Positions 1-4,383 of a DNA stretch of 5,917 bases are shown here, piece after piece. The position numbers and the translations under genes are program-made. The notes beneath the pieces were generated by a model, which was not told the DNA's origin, did not search any database, and was given only the letters and a program-made list of their open reading frames with translations. Position 1 is the stretch's first letter. Each line of letters opens with the position of its first letter. The stretch comes from an uncultured Candidatus Saccharibacteria bacterium (GTDB lineage: Bacteria > Patescibacteriota > Saccharimonadia > Saccharimonadales > Saccharimonadaceae), in contig CALIXX010000013.1 of assembly GCA_938046115.1 (NCBI GenBank), forward strand, positions 1-5,917. The letters run 5' to 3'.

Positions 1-1
1 C

Positions 2-1183
2 AAGAAAAAATCTCACTTCGTCGAAGGAGTGGTGACTGAGGTGCTGGCTGCTTCGCCCGAGCGCGTCACCCCGCGCGACCCCGAGAGCTACCTCAGCACC
101 AGCCCATGGCAAATTATGCCGCTGGCGAGCGAGCAGCATTATAAGGCGGCGCTGATCGAGGAGGCCTTTGAGCTGCACGATATTGTCTTGCCAGAGCCAA
201 TTGACGTTTTTTGCGATGATGTGCCCTATGGCTATCGCAATAAAGTTGAGCTCAGTTGGTATAGCGACAGTGCGCTAGACGGCACCGAGACGCTCGACCT
301 CGCGTTCTTTCGGCGGGGGAGCAAGGGCAAAATTGTCGTTGACGGGACGAGCTTAGCTCGGCCAGAGATCAACCAGCTCGCCCGGCAGGTGCGCGACCTG
401 CTGCGCACAAAGCAGGTGACGGCGCGCCAGCTCAAGACGCTCCTGATCCGCTGCGATCAAGCCGGCCACTGCGTGTGGCAGCTTTATACCAAAGACCGCC
501 TGGGGGATGTTATGAGTCCAGACGAAGCCACCGCTTTATCAGCCCAGGGCGGCGAGATTATCTACTCCGACCCTCGTTCGCCGGCCAGTCGCATTACCGA
601 GCGCTTGGCATACTTTGGCGATCCTGTCTTGCAAGATACCATTCTTGGCGTGCCATTTCGCTACGCCACCGAGGGATTTTTCCAAGTTAATCTGCCGGTC
701 TACGAGCAAGCCCTGCGCGACATGCAGCGGTTCATCCAGGCGCAGGATGGCGCATCCAGGCCCACGCTTGACCTCTATGCTGGGGTGGGGACGATTGGCC
801 TGACGATTGGCAGTGATAACGTCACACTCGTAGAGATCAACGCCGATGCGGTGCGCGAGATGCAGCGCAATATCCAGCAGCTAGGCCGCAGGGGCCAGGC
901 CAAGGCCGTTCTCGCGCCCAGTGAGCAAGCGCTAGAGTATATTACTCGTGATGCGCTCATTATTCTGGATCCACCACGCGCTGGCCTTCACGCCGATGTC
1001 ATCGCCAAGCTCCTCACCGCCCAGCCGCAGCGCATCCTCTACCTCAGTTGCAATCCTGTCACCCAAGCACGCGACGTGGCGCTTCTTGCCACGCACTATG
1101 GTATTGCCTACCACCGAGGCTACAACTTCTTCCCTCGCACGCCGCATAGTGAGCATTTGGTGGTGCTTGACCGGCTTACGTAG
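2..1183 (+). CDS. TrmA/RlmC/RlmD-family RNA (uracil-C5) methyltransferase, 5'-truncated by window edge
   Basis: The product should transfer a methyl group from S-adenosylmethionine to C5 of a uridine in tRNA or 23S rRNA, in the cytoplasm. About 393 residues are visible, counted here from the first in-frame codon. The first ~20 resemble the end of a TRAM RNA-binding domain, so the gene starts outside the window and the GTGs at 29 and 32 are probably internal. Family marks in order: YRNK (~78), FFQVN (~226), SAM-binding DLYAGVGTIGL (~257), DPPRAGL (~323), SCNP with the catalytic cysteine at ~350 (codon 1049-1051), and the TPHSEHL general-base glutamate at ~384 (codon 1151-1153). The stretch YLSTSPWQIM occupies the place where RlmD-type enzymes carry the CGxC iron-sulfur cysteines, and no cysteine cluster is visible. 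The family call is very secure. The exact target base cannot be told from sequence, so no symbol is given. Confidence 0.95.
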   Translation, partial: KKKSHFVEGVVTEVLAASPERVTPRDPESYLSTSPWQIMPLASEQHYKAALIEEAFELHDIVLPEPIDVFCDDVPYGYRNKVELSWYSDSALDGTETLDLAFFRRGSKGKIVVDGTSLARPEINQLARQVRDLLRTKQVTARQLKTLLIRCDQAGHCVWQLYTKDRLGDVMSPDEATALSAQGGEIIYSDPRSPASRITERLAYFGDPVLQDTILGVPFRYATEGFFQVNLPVYEQALRDMQRFIQAQDGASRPTLDLYAGVGTIGLTIGSDNVTLVEINADAVREMQRNIQQLGRRGQAKAVLAPSEQALEYITRDALIILDPPRAGLHADVIAKLLTAQPQRILYLSCNPVTQARDVALLATHYGIAYHRGYNFFPRTPHSEHLVVLDRLT

Positions 1184-1195
1184 TGACTTTATATC
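1167..1195 (+). promoter_or_regulatory. Candidate sigma70-type promoter for the membrane protein gene
   Basis: TTGACC (1167-1172) lies 17 bases before TATATC (1190-1195), at the extreme 3' end of the methyltransferase gene and about 57 bases before the next ATG. The -35 box matches consensus at five of six positions and the -10 at four of six. A TATAAA at 1201-1206 is an alternative -10 without a good -35. Read-through from the methyltransferase gene is equally possible. Confidence 0.35.
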
Positions 1196-1251
1196 GCTCT
1201 TATAAAAAAGTGATTCTTCACGATTCAGACATTGAGAAAGGAAATGCAAAA

Positions 1252-1710
1252 ATGAGCGCATTCATGATACAAATGCAAGTTATCTATACAGCTCTTATGG
1301 CTGGGATGATGCTTATGTATACTATTACTTTAGGACGCTATTTTGATTATATTTTAAAACACAAGATACCTGGCGCATCTCAAAATTGGGCACTGTTTCA
1401 TAATAATACTCGAGTGCAGATCCACCACACAGCTGTATTGGTTGGCCACGCAATAGTGTCGATAGTTTCTCTCGCCACCAACTATACGAGAGGGCCGGCT
1501 CCAATCGTGGTTGCAGCGGCTGTTCCATTTCTTATGCTTACCACTCATGTGGTAACTGGCTTTGCCAAGGCAGAATTTTTTGTCAATGATGCGCAGCGAT
1601 TGGATGATGAGAAGACAGTAAAAACATATCTTGTATGGAATATGCCACTCCATATCACATACACTCTCCTCTATGCTGTATCGGCCACTCTTTTGCTTAC
1701 ATTGTTATAG
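1252..1710 (+). CDS. Small four-helix integral membrane protein of unknown function
   Basis: The 152-residue product has four hydrophobic stretches at about residues 8-28, 57-76, 82-103 and 130-151, so it should span the membrane four times. There is no signal peptide beyond the first helix and no cysteine. The ATG at 1252 is chosen because AAAGGA at 1237-1242 sits 9 bases upstream. The frame stays open back to a GTG at 1183 that overlaps the previous stop codon, but that start has no ribosome site and would add a polar tail. The layout (helix with small residues, AEFFVND after helix 3, WNMPLHI entering helix 4) loosely recalls DUF1772-type membrane proteins; this is a weak impression. The gene is AT-richer than its left neighbour. 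A decayed copy of its first ~90 bases lies at 3930-4037. Existence as a gene is well supported; function is unknown. Confidence 0.8.
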   Translation: MSAFMIQMQVIYTALMAGMMLMYTITLGRYFDYILKHKIPGASQNWALFHNNTRVQIHHTAVLVGHAIVSIVSLATNYTRGPAPIVVAAAVPFLMLTTHVVTGFAKAEFFVNDAQRLDDEKTVKTYLVWNMPLHITYTLLYAVSATLLLTLL

Positions 1711-1765
1711 GTCTATAGGTCTCAATCATCAAGGATCACGAGGAAATGAGAGAACGTTTATCTTA

Positions 1766-1794
1766 TTGACACACTCGTCATATATTGATATATA
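1766..1794 (+). promoter_or_regulatory. Strong sigma70-type promoter upstream of the acidic protein gene
   Basis: A perfect TTGACA (1766-1771) is followed after 17 bases by TATATA (1789-1794), inside an alternating TA run that extends to about 1798 and allows other registers. Transcription would start near 1800-1805, leaving a leader of about 45-50 bases before the ATG at 1851. This separates the gene at 1851 transcriptionally from the membrane protein gene, 140 bases upstream. Confidence 0.65.
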
Positions 1795-1850
1795 TATTAG
1801 CTTTTGAGTTATCCTGCTCAGAAGCTTTCATGACAAGCAGGAGGGTTATA

Positions 1851-2261
1851 ATGGCTCATCTCATTCCGGTCGAAGCCGTACGCGAGCACCAGCTCGCCGA
1901 ACAGGGTTATCGTGCGCACCAGGAGGAGTACAAAGCTGAGCGAATTGCACACTTTGAGGAGCAAGAGCTGCCCCTCATCGTGCAGGCGTTCATAGACAAG
2001 ACAAGGAACGTTGACGACACTCGATTGTACGACAATGTCCTTTGCCTTTACATCCTCGATGATCTTGCGGTCTTCAAGGACAGCATCGTCTGTGAGTATG
2101 CATTGCGCCATGCGCTGCAACAGCACAATCGACATGTCACCGATGTATATATTGGTGATCACAGGTCATATGGTACGCCGCATGACGAAGATATGAGGAT
2201 ATTCAACGTCTTCGTCTTCTTCGAGAACCCTGGATCTAGAGAGGAGGAAACTGCGGGCTAA
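1851..2261 (+). CDS. Acidic soluble hypothetical protein, 136 residues
   Basis: I do not recognise this protein. The start at 1851 is decided by AGGAGGG at 1839-1845, five bases before the ATG. The frame is open further upstream, but that part overlaps the promoter's TA run and lacks a ribosome site. Residues ~5-50 are rich in Glu, His, Gln and Arg and look like one or two long amphipathic helices. Residues ~60-105 alternate hydrophobic segments (LCLYILDDLAVF, VTDVYIGD) with polar ones, suggesting a small alpha/beta fold. The end runs through a strand-like FNVFVFF into an acidic tail. Cysteines are at 65 and 81, and there is no membrane segment or signal peptide, so it should be cytoplasmic. 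It has its own strong promoter, and its stop codon lies in the loop of a GC-rich hairpin (2253-2267). No link to its neighbours is evident beyond shared strand. Confidence 0.8.
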   Translation: MAHLIPVEAVREHQLAEQGYRAHQEEYKAERIAHFEEQELPLIVQAFIDKTRNVDDTRLYDNVLCLYILDDLAVFKDSIVCEYALRHALQQHNRHVTDVYIGDHRSYGTPHDEDMRIFNVFVFFENPGSREEETAG

Positions 2262-2267
2262 GCCCGC
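2253..2267 (+). terminator. GC-rich hairpin enclosing the stop codon of the acidic protein gene
   Basis: GCGGGC (2253-2258) pairs perfectly with GCCCGC (2262-2267), leaving only the stop codon TAA as a three-base loop. Short outer complementarity exists (GAGG near 2242, CCTC near 2273). No T run follows, so this is not a canonical intrinsic terminator. It may stabilise the 3' end, slow release at the stop codon, or pause polymerase. The hairpin is visible; the role is inferred. Confidence 0.4.
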
Positions 2268-2350
2268 GCGAACCTCTGACTCGCCTTACTGCTTGTCATG
2301 TTCGCCCTGTAGGAGCATTTGGTGTTTTTCTGTCGATAGTGAGCACACCT

Positions 2351-2378
2351 TTGAATTATCTTATTACGCAATTATTAT
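2351..2378 (+). promoter_or_regulatory. Possible upstream promoter in the 2262-2454 intergenic stretch
   Basis: TTGAAT (2351-2356), a 16-base spacer and TATTAT (2373-2378) make a moderate sigma70-like match in an AT-rich part of the gap. It would give a leader of ~70 bases for the gene at 2455, but no ribosome site precedes that ATG, so the closer TATAAT box is a better fit. I see nothing else definable in 2268-2430. Confidence 0.25.
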
Positions 2379-2441
2379 CTCATATCGCGGGCCAAGAATA
2401 GGAATGGCAGTGTTTGATTAGACGCCTGCATGCTAATAGGC

Positions 2442-2447
2442 TATAAT
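2442..2447 (+). promoter_or_regulatory. Consensus -10 box abutting a start codon (leaderless-type promoter)
   Basis: A perfect TATAAT ends seven bases before the ATG at 2455, so transcription would begin at or within a base or two of the start codon. No Shine-Dalgarno sequence lies between the box and the ATG, and the frame closes upstream with TAG at 2437-2439. No good -35 box sits at the expected distance (the best is a poor TTAGAC at 2418-2423). This arrangement is typical of leaderless bacterial genes. Confidence 0.55.
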
Positions 2448-2454
2448 AAGTTTT

Positions 2455-2973
2455 ATGCGACGCTCCACCCGAAGAAAGATTATTATCGTTGGGGTTCTTC
2501 TTATCGCCTACAGTGCTGTTACGTACGGCCTTCCTTATCTACTTTTGGATGCACCGTTCGCACGGGTTAATGCAACTGAGACGCTTAAGGAGCGCTTTTC
2601 TCGCGAATATACGCAATCGCTCGATGTCAAATATAGCAAAGGATCACCTCAGCTCAGCCGCGAAAGCCCAAGCGGCACCGTACTTGGCTACGTCACAGAC
2701 ACGAAGACACGCCAGAAGTTGCTCCAAGCTCAACCTTTTGCCGATTGCTCTGGTGGCTGCTCGTCGTGGCAGCCGTATAGTGAGTATGGTAAGATATCGC
2801 CACTGCTTAGTATCGAGCAAAATTCATCACCCGACTCGCGCAACATTCTTCGCACGGCAACAGGAGAGGGAGGTCGGTGCGTTGCTCGCTACCGCCCAGA
2901 GTCGCACGGTGATATATTCTGCTTGTCGCCTTCGACAGGGGCGTTTGCGTATGGGTATGATGGTGCATCGTAG
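2455..2973 (+). CDS. Membrane-anchored hypothetical protein with four extracytoplasmic cysteines
   Basis: The 172-residue product begins with a basic MRRSTRRK followed by one hydrophobic segment (~9-31), the pattern of a signal anchor or signal peptide that puts the rest outside the membrane. The remaining ~140 residues are polar and hold four cysteines (98, 102, 142, 156), an even number consistent with two disulfides, which fits an exported domain. No lipobox cysteine follows the hydrophobic segment. ATG 2455 is the only plausible start: the frame closes at 2437-2439, there is no alternative initiation codon near the N-terminus, and TATAAT stands seven bases before it. An overlapping frame (2489-2989) is open too, but its Arg/Ser/His-heavy product looks like a shadow. 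I recognise no domain. The stop codon TAG lies in a hairpin loop at 2965-2979. It converges with the minus-strand genes that follow. Confidence 0.75.
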   Translation: MRRSTRRKIIIVGVLLIAYSAVTYGLPYLLLDAPFARVNATETLKERFSREYTQSLDVKYSKGSPQLSRESPSGTVLGYVTDTKTRQKLLQAQPFADCSGGCSSWQPYSEYGKISPLLSIEQNSSPDSRNILRTATGEGGRCVARYRPESHGDIFCLSPSTGAFAYGYDGAS

Positions 2974-2999
2974 GGATGCGGCATTTTGATCTTCATCAA
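2965..2999 (+). terminator. Paired small hairpins at the convergent junction
   Basis: GCATC (2965-2969) pairs with GATGC (2975-2979) around a five-base loop that contains the TAG stop of the upstream gene. A second stem, TTGAT (2986-2990) with ATCAA (2995-2999), closes a CTTC tetraloop, and its complement could fold on the minus-strand transcript arriving from 3021. Neither is followed by a long T run. A weak two-way terminator between convergent genes is plausible but unproven. Confidence 0.3.
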
Positions 3000-3020
3000 T
3001 TCTAGCCTCACTCTCCATAT

Positions 3021-3320
3021 TTAGAGGACTACGACCACCTGTTCAGTATTCCCGAACTTACGACCGTATATCCGCGTGGGGCCGCCGTGCTGATTAGCTT
3101 CGACTATGATAGAAGGTGAGGTAATAGTGTCTCTTGTCGTTTGAAGATACTCTTGCTCGCTCATACCCTGTTGGATGTGATGTTTCCTCTGAACGACGCC
3201 ATGCTCGTACACTCTCTGCATAATTTCATCGAGATTGGCTGGAATGTGGAGATCTGGCGTTTCTTCTCTCGCGTCTTCAGGAGAAGGGGTAGATCGATTA
3301 TTAGAAGAATTATCATTCAA
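3021..3320 (-). CDS. Small hypothetical protein, second gene of a two-gene unit
   Basis: The 99-residue product is not recognised. It starts with a polar, Asn/Ser/Pro-rich tail (~1-20) likely to be disordered, then a probable helical part (NLDEIMQRVYEHGVV, ~29-60), and ends in a segment with strand-like IIVEA and VVVVL around a Gly/Arg-rich middle. There is no cysteine, signal peptide or membrane segment. The start is uncertain. The frame closes with TGA at 3327-3329, leaving TTG at 3320 (with a weak GGTGA six bases before it) or ATT at 3323; the next in-frame ATG is deep inside (residue ~34). It begins 26 bases after the stop of the gene at 3347-3601, with no promoter visible between, so the two are probably co-transcribed from the promoter at 3634-3662. 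The unusual start and lack of a known relative keep confidence moderate. Confidence 0.55.
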   Translation of the reverse strand: MNDNSSNNRSTPSPEDAREETPDLHIPANLDEIMQRVYEHGVVQRKHHIQQGMSEQEYLQTTRDTITSPSIIVEANQHGGPTRIYGRKFGNTEQVVVVL

Positions 3321-3346
3321 AATGAATCACCGCATTAAACTTCGCT

Positions 3347-3601
3347 CTAGCTATTCATTAAGTTTTGGTTACAGGCTTTAATGATGTGATTGCTCAGGTT
3401 GATGATTGTCTGCCGATCAGCGACGCCCATTACCTCTTGCAGCCATTCCCAGCCTTTTATGTCAGGTGCATAATCGCCCATCGTAAGCTCATCGATTGCC
3501 CCAGTGAGATCAAACCATTCTTTCGCGGTAAAGGTGATGGTGACTGGCTTGTCGTAGTCGTATTTTTTGCCTGAACTCGACGTTGGATCAGTAGATGACA
3601 T
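3347..3601 (-). CDS. Small acidic hypothetical protein, paralog of the 4032-4298 product
   Basis: The 84-residue product has a Ser/Thr-rich N-terminus (~2-17), then a domain starting at KPVTITFT (~18-25) with EWFDL (~28-32), IDELTMGDYAP (~36-46) and a C-terminal helical part. Aligned without gaps to the product of 4032-4298 it shares 21 of 63 positions, including P, TI, E, L, G, I, ELT, G, Y, P, W, L, V and G, so the two are clearly related. I recognise no named family. The ATG at 3601 is well supported: AAAGGAG (3607-3613) lies five bases upstream and a good promoter follows at 3634-3662. The product has no membrane segment or signal peptide and should be cytoplasmic. It heads a likely two-gene unit with 3021-3320. 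Decayed relatives of its first third lie just upstream. Confidence 0.75.
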   Translation of the reverse strand: MSSTDPTSSSGKKYDYDKPVTITFTAKEWFDLTGAIDELTMGDYAPDIKGWEWLQEVMGVADRQTIINLSNHIIKACNQNLMNS

Positions 3602-3632
3602 ATAAACTCCTTTATGGTATTAGTGCTACACT

Positions 3633-3735
3633 AAACATATCTCGACTTGCATTTTAAATCAAGTACAACTGTGGTGGGTAGACAAAGTTAGAGTGCAGCT
3701 CTATCTCAATCCATTCCGCATTTCCAACAAGGTCA
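3633..3735. repeat. Degenerate direct repeat, copy A (202-base period)
   Basis: This ~100-base stretch aligns without gaps to 3835-3937. The match is strong at both ends (3633-3665, covering a promoter, and about 3705-3731, with CCATTCCG and TCCA-CAAGG) and poor in the middle. Both ends keep the identical 202-base offset, which argues for one duplication rather than two chance matches. Confidence 0.7.
3634..3662 (-). promoter_or_regulatory. Promoter of the 3601-to-3021 unit (repeat copy A)
   Basis: Reading the minus strand, TTGATT (3662-3657), an exact 17-base spacer and TATGTT (3639-3634) form a good sigma70-type promoter. Transcription would start near 3627, giving a ~25-base leader that contains the AAAGGAG ribosome site. 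The same element with the same spacing recurs at 3836-3864. Confidence 0.6.
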
Positions 3736-3785
3736 ATGGTAGTACTTTTTCCCAGAACTCTTCTCGCGCAACGCGTCGCTCCCTT
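3668..3785 (-). pseudogene. Decayed fragment resembling the N-terminal part of the 3347-3601 gene
   Basis: Minus strand: AAGGGAG (3785-3779) lies seven bases before TTG at 3771-3769, which opens MREKSSGKKYYH and stops at TGA (3735-3733). SSGKKY matches residues 9-14 of the intact protein at 3347-3601, and 22 bases around it match at 18 positions. The next frame continues with TTID...AEWIEIEL, echoing TITFTAKEWFDL of the intact protein, and then ends in TAA. I read this as a copy cut after about 30 codons with a deletion and frameshift. The frame also reads as a 66-codon ORF from 3854 to 3654, but that start overlaps the promoter of copy B and has no ribosome site. The DNA match is short, so homology is likely rather than certain. 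Confidence 0.5.
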
Positions 3786-3835
3786 AAATCTTAGCTTGCG
3801 TAGCTCATCCGCCTCGTGCAGCACATAGGAAATAA

Positions 3836-3864
3836 AACATATCTCGAGTTGCATTTTTAATCAA
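3836..3864 (-). promoter_or_regulatory. Duplicate promoter ahead of the decayed fragment (repeat copy B)
   Basis: Minus strand TTGATT (3864-3859), 17 bases, TATGTT (3841-3836): both boxes are identical to those at 3634-3662, with only two spacer differences. It now points at the decayed fragment 3785-3668 and could still be active, producing a short transcript that runs into the 3601 gene. Confidence 0.5.
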
Positions 3865-3877
3865 GTATCATTGCTAG

Positions 3878-3933
3878 AAACTGGTTGATTTAAGGCGTCG
3901 TTTTACCCCAACCCATTCCGTATCTCCAGCAAG
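3878..3933 (-). pseudogene. Second, shorter decayed fragment of the paralog family
   Basis: Minus strand from 3933 reads LAGDTEWVGVKRRLKSTSF and then TAG. In the same register as copy A's VGNAEWIEIEL it keeps G..EW, matching the KEW position of the intact paralog. No start codon, ribosome site or upstream coding remains; the fragment is cut at its 5' end by the joint with the plus-strand gene fragment at 3930. The evidence is mainly the alignment with copy A. Confidence 0.35.
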
Positions 3934-4037
3934 GATATATAAGAGTAGATACACTCATTATACAGGTGTAGTCTATCTATACGCCCCTTATGGCTGGGAT
4001 GATGATTCTATGCTATTCTTTAGGGTATTCTTTATTT
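3930..4037 (+). pseudogene. Decayed duplicate of the 5' end of the membrane protein gene at 1252
   Basis: Positions 3951-4007 match 1258-1314 at about 44 of 57 bases without gaps, including 18 identical bases at 3987-4004. The similarity extends upstream across the AAGGA ribosome site (3931-3935) and, with small deletions, downstream to about 4037. The start codon is GTA (3945-3947) in place of ATG, an in-frame TAG follows at 3969-3971, and at least three bases are missing near 4005-4020. It cannot encode the protein. It is on the strand opposite to the surrounding genes and overlaps the last codons of the 4032-4298 gene. Confidence 0.75.
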
Positions 4038-4298
4038 ATCGCGAGGAGAAGTAGTATTGTCCAGATACCTTCCCAGCTTCTTGGAAATATTTAAGTAATA
4101 ATCAGCAGAGGAAAGGCCGTGTACGTTTTCCAACTGTCTCCATTCTTCCTCAGTGGGCGAATAGGGGCCAAGTGTGAGTTCGGTAATAAGTCCCATTAGT
4201 TTGCTCACTTCTTCGGTCGTTAACACAATCGTCATAGGTTCATCTAGCATAGCGTGTATGACCTTATCGTGGGCTGATCTATCTGCATTGTCTGACAT
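4032..4298 (-). CDS. Small acidic hypothetical protein, paralog of the 3347-3601 product
   Basis: The 88-residue product has a charged N-terminus, then EPMTIVLTTEEV (~20-31), LITELTLGPYSP (~37-48), a W/L/V/G-containing stretch, and a C-terminal helix with basic residues. It aligns gap-free with the 3347-3601 product over 63 residues at about one third identity, keeping TI, ELT, G-Y-P, W and VxG. ATG 4298 is preferred over the in-frame ATG at 4307: AAAGGA ends nine bases before 4298 but touches 4307 directly. Initiation at 4298 also gives the same MS start as the paralog. It lacks membrane segments and cysteines. A promoter (4337-4364) precedes it and the ATPase gene ends 85 bases upstream. 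Its last few codons lie on the decayed membrane-gene fragment, so its C-terminus may have been altered when that fragment arrived. The family is not recognised. Confidence 0.75.
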   Translation of the reverse strand: MSDNADRSAHDKVIHAMLDEPMTIVLTTEEVSKLMGLITELTLGPYSPTEEEWRQLENVHGLSSADYYLNISKKLGRYLDNTTSPRDK

Positions 4299-4336
4299 AA
4301 CATACATTCCTTTCTGGGAGTTAGTTCACTGTAATA

Positions 4337-4364
4337 ATTCTAAAATACTATAAAAGCCCGTTAA
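4337..4364 (-). promoter_or_regulatory. Candidate promoter of the 4298 gene
   Basis: Minus strand TTAACG (4364-4359), 16 bases, TAGAAT (4342-4337). The -10 matches consensus at five of six positions and the -35 at four. It would start transcription near 4330, leaving a leader of about 30 bases that includes the AGAAAGGA ribosome site. It differs from the repeated promoter at 3634 and 3836, so the paralogs may not be controlled alike. Confidence 0.4.
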
Positions 4365-4383
4365 TGCAAGCGCATCGCACTAG

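Larger units (their letters stand above)
3835..3937. repeat. Degenerate direct repeat, copy B (202-base period)
   Basis: This is the partner of 3633-3735. Its left end (AAACATATCTCGA, then TTGCATTTT and AATCAAGTA) is nearly identical to copy A and again holds TTGATT-17-TATGTT on the minus strand. Its right end stops matching copy A near 3933, just where similarity to the membrane protein gene's leader and start begins, so this point looks like a recombination joint. Confidence 0.7.

Noticed and set aside
932..1261. 109-codon minus-strand ORF opposite the methyltransferase gene
   Set aside because: It lies antisense to conserved catalytic motifs of the methyltransferase and has no start signals of its own.
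1701..1722. Short direct repeat ATAGGTCT at the end of the membrane protein gene
   Set aside because: Two adjacent eight-base copies with no associated structure or mobility gene; likely chance or replication slippage.
2489..2989. Long overlapping plus-strand frame (166 codons, TTG start)
   Set aside because: Its product is unusually rich in Arg, Ser and His, with no ribosome site, and it overlaps the better-supported frame 2455-2973 almost completely.
3654..3854. 66-codon minus-strand ORF between the paralogs
   Set aside because: Its ATG lies inside the promoter element of repeat copy B with no ribosome site, and its C-terminal part aligns better as a frameshifted remnant of the paralog; annotated as a pseudogene fragment.
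3021..4298. Toxin-antitoxin or immunity module among the small minus-strand genes
   Set aside because: No toxin fold, DNA-binding motif or overlapping gene pair is recognisable; being small and paralogous is not enough.
4341..4383. Intrinsic terminator after the ATPase gene
   Set aside because: Only very short stems (such as GCG/CGC) are present before the T-rich stretch, too weak to call.
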